A DNA stretch of 64,000 nt from Dipteris shenzhenensis (GCA_047967505.1 CM106538.1); one strand, 5' to 3'; counted from the first letter of the stretch, positions 21,501-33,390 are shown. Numbers and translations are program-made. Notes: generated by a model not told the origin, from the sequence alone.

Positions 21501-23770
21501 CTCCCCAACGGTTAACGTACAGATGCTCGGTGTTCAGTGATTGCGGACCGTTAACCTAGCTCATGCAGTGCTTGGATGAAGTTGCTCGCTCTTTCAATCC
21601 TTGGTGAGTTGTGTACGTTCGTGCTCGGGTGTGATAAAGCAGATGTCAACAAAACAACTCGGAGGTCGGGGTTGCTATTGAAGGGGAAACCGTATGATGA
21701 TGGGGGATTGAGTTCTTCACAGTTAAAACAGACAAAACAAAACATATATATAAATAGAAGTAAAAGCCACAATCGTATTAAGGGAGTCTATTTACAACAA
21801 ATACACCATGGGTTGAACTAAGCACTTAGTAGAGAGCTCTTAACCTAGTAAGCCACGTGAGAGAGAGATCATGAATCACAATGTCACTCGTCTCTTCTGC
21901 TCCTTGTTACACCACCTCTTTTTACTAAGACTACTGTAGAACCGACTTATATTGTTAGCACGCTCGGTTCACTGGACCGCTACTCGCCATTGGCCTATCA
22001 CCGTTCACTCCAGGTTGCATCCTCTTTAGGCTCGGGGTCACCACTTTCTGTTGTTGACGCTCATCGCTTGGAAGTTAGCCACTGAAGTAGTCTGATCGCC
22101 AATCACGGGTGCCACCTGCTCTTGCGTCTATGTCGGTAAGTCTGCTTGGCTTGGCTTGAGGGCCAACATTTCGCCTCGGCTTTTTGATGACTGGGCCCTC
22201 ACGGTTCAAGGCTCGCTGGAACTAGGTGTTGCTCAAACGTCGATGATTGAGGGTGGAATCCCCAAGGTCACCGCTAGGATTCCGCCATCGTCGTGGGGCA
22301 ACAAAGGGAGGACTAGGGGTGTCGGTTGGAGGACCTGGGGAGAAAGATGGCCTGGGACATGGGGGATCAAAAGGGTCTAGCCTTGGGTGTTGATCCAAAG
22401 GAGGCCAGGGATATAGACAAGATGGCCTGGGACATGGGGGATCAAAAGGGTCCAGCCTTGGGTGTTGATCCAAAGGAGGCCAGGGATATAGACTGCGGAG
22501 GAGGGTAGGGATATAGTTCACGGATGTCGATCAGAGGCGCTCCAGGTCCAACAGCCAGTCCACCGACCAGAGCTCAGCAAGAGGGTCCTCAATGGGGTTG
22601 GAAATGCCAAAGGCATCGTCAAAATGAGTCACATATCGGACAAGCTGGGGTGACTCCTTCCTGCCACTTGGTTCGCGGGTTTATAGAGATCCTGGATATT
22701 ATTTCTCATAGCTGCTGCCTTTGTGATATGGATGCCTAGTAGCTTTTCTATTTCCCTTAGTAGCTTCACATAATAATGTAGCAGCTGTGGCACAGTAGGC
22801 TGGGGAAACTCACGGATCCGAGCAACGATAAGGCAACTTTTAGCCTTATGAATACTGTGCCTGCGAGCAGCTCAGTCTTGAACAAAAATATAAAAATTTC
22901 GGATGGCGGTTGTAGATGGACACTTCTCGAGTGACCAGGCTGAGTATTCCGTCGTGGAGAGGCTGTGGTGGTGCGGGCAGATTAGGATTGACAGGATCTA
23001 TGTGTATCCAAGCCTTGTGGTGGATAGGAAACTGGTTGTGCTCGGGTACATGGTGTAAGGCAACTGGAATGATATCTTGCCCGTTCAAAACGGCTCCAAA
23101 AACCCGCTTAGGCAAACTCTGAGTGGCCATCTCAAAAACTTGTTTCGCCAAAAGAGAAACCTGGACACTTGTCTCAGCAAAAAGAGTTAAGTGTGCCTAA
23201 GTTCCCACTTCAACTCGTGATCGGCTGTGCCTTGACCCAAAGGGTCTAACAGCAACATGGCCTATGCAATGTTGTCTTGTACTGCCTTAGATTGCCATGA
23301 ACCAATTGCTGCACTCTTAGAACTGGAGGCCGGCTTTTGAATGATCAGCCGGGTCTGAGGGATGGCCTACAAAAAATGGAGAGGCCCGGTCTGATCTGCT
23401 GCTGAGTCGTCGTCATTAGGCTCTTTCCGCTTGGGCTTCGCTAGAAGCTCGTCGAGTGCTTGGAGGAGCCAGATGATGATTGAAGATGGGCATAACGGAC
23501 CGCTTTCCCTTGGAGCTGCGCATTTGGATTTGAAACCTCCATCTCTTCCATGGCCCGTCAGAGCCTTGTGTTGTCTGCTCTAAGATTGACCGCTTCGTCC
23601 TATGACTTTTGTAGGATTTGCTGGTTGGCTCGGGCATTCTGGCATCCTCCAGCACTAACTACAGTCGAGCAACTTCGGCTGCCATGGTGACCTAGGAAGC
23701 CTGCAGTCTGGAGTTGACAGCGAGGAGCTTCTCTACCTCACAATGGGGTTGCCAATATCCCACTGTAACT
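21501..23770 (-). other. Unassigned block, possibly a decayed minus-strand coding region
   Basis: No known domain was recognised on either strand. Minus frames over 22,510-23,700 look protein-like but are broken. They include a 101-residue open piece (22,846-23,151, with HNQFPIHHKAWIHIDPVNPN) and a possible helical part near 23,520-23,640 in another frame. The left part (21,500-22,200) shows no coding signal. It could be an old element or host pseudogene of unknown family. Confidence 0.35.
22344..22493. repeat. 75-bp tandem duplication
   Basis: Two adjacent 75-bp units (22,344-22,418 and 22,419-22,493) differ at one base (TCTAG versus TCCAG). The length is a multiple of three, so reading frames pass through both units. 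Confidence 0.95.
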
Positions 23771-24149
23771 CGGTGTGGGTGTGTTGATGCACCACCAGCT
23801 CATCATAAACCCTCAGTGCATTACTGACTTCACTGGAGCACCTCTCCCCCTAGGGGCTGATCATACATACCTTTTCTTTAGCATCTCTACCCCCTTTCGC
23901 ATAGCACCTTCCACCCCACTCAGTTCTTACTCCACCTACCACGATATACGCTTTAATCACGATCACTCACTTTCTTACTCTGGCCGTCTGGGAGCTACTG
24001 AACATTTTGTTTAGTAACAACTCTAAGGACTTCTAGCGGAGATTTCAAGAAGGGTGGTCCCCTCCGCCACTCACTGACTCTCAGATCTGGTTTGATTAGC
24101 CACGCACACTTTATGACATCCAAATCAGCCAGTCCCTAATCTCTCACAC

Positions 24150-25440
24150 ATGCCTCGTCCCACATCTTGCACCCTCTTCACTAGAGGAGGAGTAAAGGAT
24201 GCCGTAATGAAACTTCATAATGGCCGAGCGAAGGATCATGAGGGGTTACGCATTGAGTTCATTGCATATGGGATTAACCTCCTAGCCTCGATCTTAGCAA
24301 AGCTATTCAATGAAGCTGTTTGCTTGGGGTTTCCACGCACGTGGACCATTAACACTATCTCACCCATTCACAAGGCAGGGGATCCCATGAGCCCGGAGAA
24401 CTACAGGACCATTATGATTGGACATGTCATGTCCAAGATTTATGCATTAGCAGATTTGCGGAGTGTCGAGGACTAAGAGCAGCAGGATAGGCCGGTTTCA
24501 GCGGGATCATGGGACCATGGATCACATTCTCATGCTCAGATATATCATCGAGGAGGCGAGGGCACGGAAGCAGAGGGTTTATTGTTGCTTTGTGGATTTC
24601 CGCAAGGCATTTGAAACGGTTCTGAGAGCCCGCCTCATACGATGCCTACAGGATTTGGGTTACGACCAGGAGATCATTTGGGCTGTCATGGCACTTTATG
24701 AGCGAGTTTCAAGCAGAGTCCGGATAGGATCTGGATGGGCAATCGTAGCGGATGCTATGGGATACTTTATGCAGGCTACCAGTCATGGCACTTTGGGCCT
24801 TGATCTGCCTATCTGGCAAGAGCAGGAGCTTCTGGACACTGAGTTTGCTGATGACATGGCACTGACAGTCAGAGGAGATGCATATAGTCTTGCTACTACT
24901 GCGGATTCAATTGACAAGTTCTGCCTAGCCTCAGGGGGACTTGTCAATTGGAACAAATCAAAAGGCATCTGGACTGGAGCTCAGCAGGATACCCCAACAT
25001 GGGGAGGAGACAGAGGCTTTGTATGGATACCCAGAGGCACCTCCACGAGATATCTAGGCTTCCAGGTTGGCATTGAGGTGTCCCTGATGCAACAGTTTGC
25101 CCCAGCTCTTGAGAGTATCCGGAGAAAGCTAGCCTACTGGAGTACGGCTAGACTTTCTTTGGCCGGAAGAGCGCTGGTACTCAACCAGGTTCTACTAGCG
25201 ACTATGTGGTACGTTGCGTCATGTTGGTGCTTTCATGCTGACTCGATCCGTCAGGTGAGGAGATTGCTTCGGAACTTTCTGTGGAGTGGTGGTGATGGTT
25301 CTGAGGACACTAGGGCCAGAGTTTCACGGGATACTATCACTTTACCCTCCTCGCAGGGAGGACTCGGGGTTCTTGATCCAGAGATGCAGAGCAGAGCCCT
25401 TTTAGTCAAACTTCTTGTTAGAGGTTTGACTCCAGGAGAT
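24150..25440 (+). pseudogene. Chimeric LINE reverse transcriptase
   Basis: The LINE-B fingers/palm piece is open to a TAA at 24,474-24,476. The overlapping frame 24,463-25,443 carries motif A (FVDFRKAFETV), then crosses into LINE-A at about 24,738 and has motif C (TEFADDMAL, about 24,838-24,865). The motif B block (GVKQGCPL in LINE-B, HQGCPLAP in LINE-A) is missing at the join, so the RT could not be active even though the frame is intact. Confidence 0.85.
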
Positions 25441-27127
25441 TAGCCATGGAAGCAGTTCCTACTGCATGGGATTCACCAGTGCACCCCCAGAGCAGCAGGC
25501 CAGTGGGTAGGTAGAGTCAGTTGGATCTTCCTGACGGACCAACATTCTCAGCCTTCCTCACCACTTGTGAAAAGGCTTATTCAGATCTGGGATCATTTTC
25601 GACAGCACCTCATCAGAGCAGTTCCCTCCTCCAGAGAGGAAATTGCCCGACATCCACTTCACCATAACCCCCTGGTTCGGTATCAGGGATCTTCCCCTGG
25701 TACAGAACTTAGGACTCCCTTGGCCCGATGGCATGCTCAGGGGGTTGTGACAGTTGGAGATTGGTTCAGGGGAGATGTGGAGATGTCAGAGGAGGTGATC
25801 AGAGATAGACACGGGCCACTTGGACAGATTGCTGCCACCAGATTACTGATCATGAGAGCTATTCCTCAGCAGTGGAGGGATATACTTACAGATCCAGCCT
25901 ATGTTCACCCCATCTCTAGTTGGTTAGGTTGTTTTAGTGAGGCTGGGCTATGCATTGGAGTTCGTTTAGGACCGGCGCCGTTTATTTATTTTGAGACGGA
26001 CTCCTCTCACAGATTGTATCCCACTCAGCCCCTGGATCGACAGGAGCTCCTTTGGCAGAGAGTCAGGGTCATTCGTTGCATGGGTAAGGAATGGGCCACA
26101 GATCCTTCCAGGTTGACCATTGCAGAGGATACTAGATGGAGACTTTGGATTTTTCAAGGTCGACCTCTTGCGGAGCTTGATTGGGACCCAGGTGAGTGGG
26201 CATGGCCTGCTCCGGTGGTAGGCGATCGTCCTCTTTTCTTTTTTCAGTACTCGACGACGGCAGGTTACAGGCTTCAGCAGAGAGACTCTCATCACCTACC
26301 ATCTGCCTCCCAGCATTGGCACGCACAGGGACTTACTACAGAGCTCTTGCTGAGCTACTGGACTCACTTTTGGGGCATCAGTAGAGCCAGGAAAGTCTTC
26401 TACTTTCTTTGGCTCACTATACATAGGGGCATACCTGTGGGTACTTGGCTTCAGCAGATGGGTAGACCCTCCTTGTGTATGTGTTGTCAGCTTGCAGAGG
26501 AATCTAGCAAGCATTGTTTATGGAGCTGCCCCAGCTCTAGAGTGGTCTGGACAAGTATCTTCAGGTTGTTCTCACATGTTACATCCGAGTCCTTTTTGAT
26601 GACATGGGGCGCTGCCCTTTGGGGGAGAGGATCTGGAGCCTTTACTCTCTTTGAGTCAGAGCCAGGAGACCACGGTTTCTTCATGCAGCGTCGCCAGAGA
26701 CAGGGTCCCACAGAGGCCAGCATCATGGAGCCGCAGGATTTGCTTTTGGTACCTGTACCAGCTCAGGATTCCCTGCCTACTTCAGCTGCAGGGTCAGCCT
26801 GGGAGGTGATTTCCAGCATTACCCTATGGCGGATATGGTGTTTGCGATGTTCTTTTGTCCTTGGGGGCCATTTATGCACGGAGGCTGACACTCGCTTCCA
26901 TTTGGGCGGAGATTATCTTCACTCTCAGGAGTCAGTGGGAACGGTGTACAGGCACCTCTTTGGCAACTCGTGGGAGACTTATATCCTTCATGAGGACATG
27001 GGACTGCTCATTATTTTTTCATTTGACCCCTTTTGGGATGTCGTGGCATTTTAGACCACCACCATGGCTTTTTTGCCACATTGTTGAGGCTAGGGATAGA
27101 GTACTTTCTCTCCCACCTGTTGTATGA
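25441..27127 (+). pseudogene. LINE-A-type C-terminal region with zf-RVT
   Basis: After a TAG at 25,441, a 495-codon frame (25,567-27,054) contains the connector, the zf-RVT block (VFYFLWLTIHRGIPVG, then CMCC...H..C, about 26,395-26,530) and a tail whose last part shifts frame (26,855-27,127). It is similar in order to 1,155-2,717 and 39,575-40,333. Confidence 0.85.
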
Positions 27128-27209
27128 TTCGTTTTGAATGGAATATATCACTCTTTTATTAAAATTTGATCGCTTTATTTGTAGATTTAGCTTCTCCATT
27201 ACCTTGTGC

Positions 27210-27645
27210 ATAAGAAATTATAGACTGTATGCATAATCTTGACTTCATCCTTTTGCATTTACATGACTTCATTTAGAAAGTGTGACCTTGATCACTGACA
27301 ATTTGTATTGGGCACCCGTATCTATAGAGTAACTGAGTCAAATTCTCAGGTTCTGGCATTTGCTGAATGATGAATTCTACCCAGTTTTGTTCGGATACTA
27401 TCTTGTGAAATCACATGCCTAAGGGAAATACCAATCGGACACCGAAAACATTCTTAGCTGGATTAAGTGAAATGCCTACTTGCCTGCATCGCTGAAATAC
27501 TTTTTCCAAAAAGCATAGAGGATCTTGATCTATAGAGTACAGACAAGTACAGACAAAAATCATCCAAATAAATGGCTTTGAATTTAGTCAGATAGTCTCT
27601 GAAAGTTTCAACCATGAACTTTTGAACCAAACGACGCTCAAACCT
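27210..27645 (-). pseudogene. Ty3/gypsy RT fragment
   Basis: Read on the minus strand, FKAIYLDDFCLYLS (about 27,550-27,600) contains the gypsy RT motif C in the form YLDD. Downstream pieces (CFRCPIGISLRHVISQDSI) match the usual RT sequence after motif C in altered frames. It joins LINE-B sequence at about 27,645 within one open frame. Confidence 0.8.
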
Positions 27646-28021
27646 ACATGATCGTTTTGACAATGAGAGGCTTCCAAAATCATGATGTTGCATCTCAATC
27701 AGATAGAGCCCAACACAAACCTGGTCGGGAAAATGGATTAACCATGAAAGCGGACCAAAGCCATGCCCCCCCTGAAGGAGGCAGTGATATCGTCCTCGGA
27801 TCTCATAGTAGACTGGACAGACACATAGAAAGTGCTTCTCTATCTCGACCTCCCCTATCGGGCATAGTCTGTAGATCCTTTGCTCTTTGGGTATGCCTGC
27901 AGCTCTCCCTGCTGCAATCCGCAGTTGATGTGACAAGACTCGCCGATGTCCGATGGCGATCCGCAGTGCATCTGAGACTCTCCTATCCTCGAGAAATGAG
28001 GTCTGATGATGTTACCATACT
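27646..28021 (-). pseudogene. LINE-B C-terminal fragment fused to gypsy RT
   Basis: The minus frame 27,463-27,936 starts in the LINE-B zinc region (C-x2-C lost to CPIGEVEIEKHFLCVC, then YYEIRGRYHCLLQ). It runs without a stop into the gypsy RT fragment. It is bounded at 28,022 by the tail of another LINE-B. Confidence 0.8.
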
Positions 28022-29139
28022 CCGAAAGAAAGAAAGAAAGAAAGTTTATTAAAGTCTTCGGAAGACCGATGGGTCTATGAGACTGTGAAAATCCTGATAC
28101 AATAAGCTGTGGTAGTGAAGCTACTAAACGAGCATCCATACCAATGCAAAATGGCAGTACTAAGTCCTAAGTACAACATAGTCATGTCGATGGTTGACTA
28201 TATATCAATCTCAGCATCGTCATCAATATCATCATCATCATCGGCAACAGCAAGATATCAGGATGGATGAGGCAATGGAGGCATGAAGTCGGCAATAGAG
28301 TGCTGTCGGCCACTCAGAGGTGCGGTCCTAGCACGTCTCCTAGTCGTAGCTTTGCGTCTAACCAGGGCTATTGTGACCCCCGTCAGTCGGGCTCTGACTC
28401 TAAACAAGGAGGGGATGTCCCCAAGTGTGATCTGTGTATCGACCCTCTGTCTGAGCTGTCGGCTCACAGGCTCCGAGTCACGGTCATGTCGAGGCCTCGT
28501 CTCGTGGGGGTCCATGTGATCTAGCTGAAAGAATTCCGTGATAGAGCTCTGAGAGGGATTAGCTGAGGAAGAAGTCTGCTCCTGTCTCCGTGCTCGGAGT
28601 ATCCTCTCACGGTGTCTAAGTGCCTCATGAATGAAACCTGCCAAACACTGCTGGTATGGGTAGGAGAGGAAACAGGCCAAAATCCCATAACTATCCTTGA
28701 AGAGGCAGTGGAAACACCCTCGGATCTCATAGTACACATGACACCTGAAGATGAAATGCTCCTCTGTCTCAACCTCCTGCATGTCACACAGTGTGCATAT
28801 GTGCCTCTCCCTGGGTAGTTGCTCTGCTCTGCCACTCTCGATGCAAAGTCTGTGTGAAGAGACCCGAAACTACCCAAGAGAGATCCTCAGCGAGTGGGGT
28901 AGGTGAATCTGCGTGTATCTAGGTGGGTCAATGAAACCCTCCGCTATGATATATAAGAAGTGATCTCTGTAGAAGCTAAGCTGCTTCAGTGGAAGTTCAC
29001 TCAGTCCCAACCAGGTTCGAAATGTATGTAGTTGTAGTAGATCCTCATGGATAACTTGGTTGACATCGTGTGATAAGAGGGGAGAAAACTGAGCATCCAA
29101 GAGAGACCCTCAAGAAGTGGTCATGGTAAAAGTGGATCT
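28022..29139 (-). mobile_element. LINE-B 3' fragment with (CTTT)n tail
   Basis: On the minus strand the element ends TTTAATAAA followed by (CTTT)n, seen as the GAAA run at 28,022-28,047. The coding part holds the zinc region (EEHFIFRCHVYYEIRG), a basic C-terminal extension in 28,258-28,782, and the preceding domain up to 29,100. It is 5'-truncated at a G homopolymer (29,140). Confidence 0.88.
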
Positions 29140-29182
29140 TTGGGGGGGGGGGGGGGGGGGGAAGAGAGAGAGAGAGAGAGGC
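29140..29182. repeat. G22 homopolymer followed by (GA)n
   Basis: Twenty-two Gs (29,140-29,161) are followed by an AG-rich run. The tract sits between two minus-strand LINE-B fragments and may be the altered tail of the right one. Confidence 0.9.
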
Positions 29183-30700
29183 TCGCGGGCCTATGGGACA
29201 AAGTACGGAATCAAGTAACTCATATAGACCACCACTGTGGGCCGGGACAAAGGGCTCACTAAGGCCCTTGTTGAGTACTAAAATGGTATACTAGTACAAA
29301 ATAGCAAAGTAGCAAAGTAGCAAAATGCAAAATGAGAAAGAAAGAAAGATATCAAGTGCTCAGAGCTAGAGTCCCAAGTGCGTGGACCAGCTCTACGTAT
29401 CCAAGCTCCATGATGGCTCTCTGCTGAGATGCAAAGAGCTCACGTATCTGCATTTGTCGGGATGTCTCCCGTGGTGGTGGAGGACATGGTCTCCTCCATC
29501 TCTGGATCCGATGGGCTATGCCAAGAGTGATGCCTCGCCTCGGTCGATCTCCCCTAAGGAGAGCTGAAATAGGTCAAACCTCGATCATGTGTGCTCTGGT
29601 CTCCTGTCGCGCCGTGTACGATCTCTGTGCCCCTCGTCTGGCAGTGCTGTGTTCGCTACCTCCACTGATCCATATATCTCTCATGTTGACTAGCGCCTCC
29701 TCCTCTATCCCAGAGTGCCCTGGGGCCGAGTCAAATGCATAGAAATCTGTGACCTGTCTCTGCGCTCGGTCTACCTCGGTACCCTGTGGTGCGGTGGTCC
29801 CATCCCCTTGCTCTGTGATATGTGGTAGTAGTATCTCCCTGTGTCGTCGCATCTCCATCAGGTAGAGCCCAATGCAGACCTGGTCCTAGAAATGGATCAG
29901 TCGTCGTGAGAGTGTGCCAAAGCTGTATCCCTCCTGAAAAAGGCAATGGTAGCGCCCTCGAATCTCATAGTAGGCTGGGCAGACACACAGAAAGTGCTCC
30001 TATGTCTCGATCGCCCCCATCGTGCACAATCTGCAAGTCCGCTGCTCTCTGGGTATGCGTGCAGCTCTCCCTATCTCGATCCTCGCTGATGGGACGAGAC
30101 CCACATCTGTCCGATGGCAATCCTCAGTGCATGTGAGACTCCTCTGTCCTCGAGATACTGAGGTTTGATGATGAGCCCGTCTTCCGATACTCTCAGAAAG
30201 TGGTCATAGTAGAGTTGGGTCTTAGTGGGGAACTCCTGGTCCCCCCTCCAAGTGCGAGATGTGGGGAGCTGGAGGGGATCTAACCGTATGATGTGGGGAG
30301 CTAGAGGGGATCTAACCGTATGATGTGGTTAATCTCATCTCGTGGGATCAACTCGGGCGGTGCATCTATGCTATACTGAAATGAGGGAGGCCGATCCATC
30401 CGAATCCCATGACTGGTGAACCATGTGGTGATGCGTGCAAACCATGCTATACCTGCCCCAGTCGTATGGAGGACTCTAGTGCCAGTCTCGGAAGTCTCTC
30501 ACGAGGTAGGTCCCAAACTCTGTGGAGGAAAGTCACTGTCTGAAAGATGGCATTAACCTGGAGAGGGGTCATGGCAAACTCTGCCTGTACTATCTGATGG
30601 GGGACCGAGGGCTTACTCCGAATCATCTTGGAGCCCATAATCACCTGTAGCCGCTCGAATCTCTTCCACTCTGCTGAATCTCTAAAAAATTCTGGCTGCA
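29183..30700 (-). pseudogene. LINE-B ORF2 C-terminal half
   Basis: Minus frames contain SKMIRSKPSVPHQIVQAEFA (about 30,565-30,625), later DHF-type stretches and the zinc-region end (PAYYEIRGRYHCLFQEGY, about 29,925-29,980), then a long hydrophilic C-terminus (29,574-29,858). Several frame changes are present. A GAAA-rich run at about 29,335-29,349 may be a diverged tail. Confidence 0.8.
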
Positions 30701-30714
30701 AGCATCAGAGCTGT

Positions 30715-31305
30715 TGCTCCTCCTCGACCCTTGCCGCCCCCTCTCCCTCAACTCCTCTCTCCCTCCCCCTCCCTCGCCCTCAGCCCCTCCCCCTCCCCCT
30801 CCCTCCCCCTCCTCTCCCTCTCAGCCCGCTCCCCCTTCCCCTCCTCTCCCTCTCCCCGCCTCAGCCTTCTCCTCTCCCCCGCCCCCTACCCTCCGCCTCA
30901 GCCATCTCGTCTACCCCCCTCTCCACTCCCCCGCTCCCTACCCCCCGCCTCAGACCTCTCCTCTCCCCTGCTCCCTACCCCACCTCAGCCCTCTCCTCTA
31001 CCCCCCTCTCTTCTCCCCCGCTCCCTACCCCCCGCCTCAGCTCTCTCCTCTCCCCCACTCCCTACCCACCGCCTCAGCCATCTCCTCTACCCCCCTCTCC
31101 TCTCCCCCACTCCCTACCCCCCTGCCTCAGCCCTCTCCTCTACCCTTTCTTCATGCTCCCTGCCCCTCCTCCCTCTCCCTCTTCTCCTTCTCCTCCTCCT
31201 CCTCCTCTTCCTCCCTTCTCATCCTCCCCTTCATTCCTTTCCTCCTCAGCCCCTCCTCCTCCTCCTCCTCCTCCTCAACTCATCTTCCTCCTCCTCCTCT
31301 CCCGG
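30715..31305 (+). repeat. ~600-bp polypyrimidine tract
   Basis: The plus strand is almost only C and T, with recurring CTCTCCTCTCCCCC and CTACCCCCCGCCTCAGCC-like units. Long Pro/Ser/Leu frames in it are low-complexity artefacts. It ends about 60 bp before the first ATG of a LINE-A-type ORF1, so it may be a LINE 5' UTR. Confidence 0.9.
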
Positions 31306-31361
31306 GCAGCTTAGTGCGGAAGGAACCTTGTTCGTGTTTGAGTCGGCCTCTCCCACCTTGA

Positions 31362-32110
31362 TTGGCGATGGCTGTGCCTTCAACAAATCTCCGTCCACTC
31401 CCACCGGCCGCGAAAACAGTTGTTTTTTCAAAAGACGAGTTGCAGCAGCTCAAAAAAGATACTGACCAAGAGAGCTCGACATCTTTGCTTGCATCCATGG
31501 GTCCCACCCTTCTAGGTTACAAGCCAGGGACTGGATGCTCGCCACTCTACTTGGAGACCTTGCAGGGCACCTTACAAATGTTTGTCTGCTTGGGTGAGGT
31601 TTCTTCCAGACTCCTCGAAGGTAGATCGTACAATGCTACAGGCTAGCCCGTTAGCACTGAGCTCCAAGAGGATTTTTTTGACCCCTTTTTCTTTGGGGTT
31701 TGATCCTATCGAGGAAGACAGCCGGACGACGTCACTTTTCATCAGATTTCCAGGCCTTCCTCAGGTGTACCATCGATTGCTACATTCCATTGGAGCCGCC
31801 TTTGGAGTTGTTACTAAGATCCCCCCTCTCCCTGAGATGCCTACTGTAGTAATAAACGAAGTCAAGTCCGATGGGGTACTACGTCTTAGGGTCATTGTCT
31901 CTGACCCTAACATCTCGGATGACCACATTATGCTTCAGCATCCAGATGGCTCCTTCTTCTGATAGAGAGTCGAGATTGCAGGGAGACAGGATCAATGTAG
32001 AATTTGCAGGATCCTTGGGCATTTTTGCGAGAGATTGCCCAAGGAAAAAGAAAAGACCAAAAAGATCCACGAGTGCGCCTCATAACTTCACCCGACTTGG
32101 ACCTTCTTCA
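31362..32110 (+). pseudogene. Plant LINE ORF1 (DUF4283-type + zinc knuckle), broken
   Basis: Frames 31,362-31,646 and 31,582-31,962 carry LFIRFPGLPQVYHRLLHSIG and IPPLPEMPTVV, as in the DUF4283 domain of plant L1 ORF1 proteins, which bind element RNA. After two stops at 31,960-31,965, a CX2CX4H knuckle (CRICRILGH, about 31,999-32,025) follows, and the frame slips inside it. This could be the ORF1 of LINE-A. The LINE-A ORF2 3' half resumes at 38,008, on the far side of the gypsy insertion. Confidence 0.8.
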
Positions 32111-32404
32111 TGACCAATTCCTACCACCTCACGCGCTGCTAGACATAGTTCAAAGAAACGTTTCAATACTTACAAAACATGAAACGTTTCAAAAAAACAG
32201 GGGGCGTTTCAAAAATTGAGTTTGTATATTTGGGTCTTAATAAATGCAAATTTTAAGCCCTGCATACATATAGTATACTGAAACTATGTAAGCTAAGCTA
32301 AAAATTCACAAAATTCGTTCATACAATGCCTATAATGTCCAATGATTTTGGAGTACTCTAGTCTGTAAGTTGTTACTAGCTAGTTGTTACAGAAGACTAG
32401 GAAG
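32111..32404. other. Unassigned spacer with repeated CGTTTCAA
   Basis: No coding signal is seen. GAAACGTTTC, a perfect palindrome, occurs twice (about 32,155 and 32,182), and CGTTTCAA occurs again near 32,208. This sequence replaces what should be the first ~160 bp of the left gypsy LTR. Confidence 0.5.
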
Positions 32405-33377
32405 GCCCCCTCCCCCAATTAGGGGAGAATTTGCTTTATACTTGGAGAACTAAGAAATACAAAGAACACTCCTCGAGAGAGCACGGAACGCGCTTCTGAA
32501 GAGCTCACTGTGCACACGTATAGTAGACCCAAAGACTGAGAGGCAATGCCGACCAATACGGAGACCTTGATGCTGTCCACAGTGACGATGTAGGATGCTT
32601 CTGCAAGGCAAGGAAGAGGCTTGTGCTGTCCACCGGAATGCAGGGTTACTGCGTGAGTGAGAGAGTGAAAGCTGAGAGTAATAGATACTGAGAGAGAGCT
32701 GAGATACGACTGAGAGAATAGAGCTAAGAGATAGGCTGTGTAGCCTGTAAAAGAAAGCTGAGAAAGATGATTAAGCGGTCTCCAAACCTCTCTCCGTTTG
32801 CTGGTCCAAACCTCCGACTGTGGTGCTGCGTGGACAGCTTCAGATCAGGCTGAACTGATGGCCAAGGGACTGAGGCTAGAGCAGGGCCAGATCTTAGGAG
32901 TTCAGGGGCTGCACAAGGAGGCTGAAGAGGGCAGCAAAGGGGCCCTTTTAGCCGACCCAGTCAACCGACTGGGTCGGTCTGTTTTACAGACTGGTTGGCC
33001 TACAAGCAGCCTATAAATAGCCCTCCTGGCTCATTTGCCAGGGGAGTTTTTGGGCAGCATTTGCAGGCTGCTTTCCCTGCTTACCTGTCCAGCCTTTGGG
33101 GGCCCTAAAGGGGCTCCTAACCTAAGCTAAGACCTAACCTATAAGATGGAAAAACTAACCTACTGTTCTCCAGTGGGCACTAATGAGCAAGAACTGAATT
33201 GTTGACTTGACCTAAGGCTGAGAGATTGACCTACGTAGCTTGTGCCTGACTGTCCCTGGACAAAGGCTCACAAAGGGGTCACAGCATATGACAAAATCTC
33301 CTATCTGGGAACTATAACACACTTGTTGATGTAGCCAGTGTGTCACTTTGCACCCAAGTGCAGGGGTGCATGTGACA
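32405..33377 (-). repeat. Gypsy 3' LTR (left), outer end missing
   Basis: It matches 36,980-38,007 from CTCCCCCAATTAGGGGAG to the terminal GGGGTGCATGTGACA. The outer ~160 bp present in the right LTR are absent. Internal indels differ around 32,910-32,990. Confidence 0.9.
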
Positions 33378-33390
33378 TTCTCTCCTTCTT
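33378..33390 (-). promoter_or_regulatory. Polypurine tract next to gypsy 3' LTR
   Basis: On the minus strand AAGAAGGAGAGAA directly precedes the LTR start TGTCACATGC. This is the expected primer site for plus-strand DNA synthesis. Confidence 0.75.

Larger units (their letters stand above)
23775..27165 (+). mobile_element. Chimeric LINE: LINE-B 5' half joined to LINE-A 3' half
   Basis: From 23,775 to about 24,737 the sequence is LINE-B: HNGRAKDHEGLRIEFIAYG, FVDFRKAFETVLRARLI and VMALYERVSSRVR. From about 24,738 it becomes LINE-A: VADAMGYF, LDTEFADDMAL, then the LINE-A C-terminal region and zf-RVT. One continuous open frame (24,463-25,443) crosses the join. The LINE-A part runs to a 3' UTR ending near 27,165. 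No clear poly(A) was found. Confidence 0.85.
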
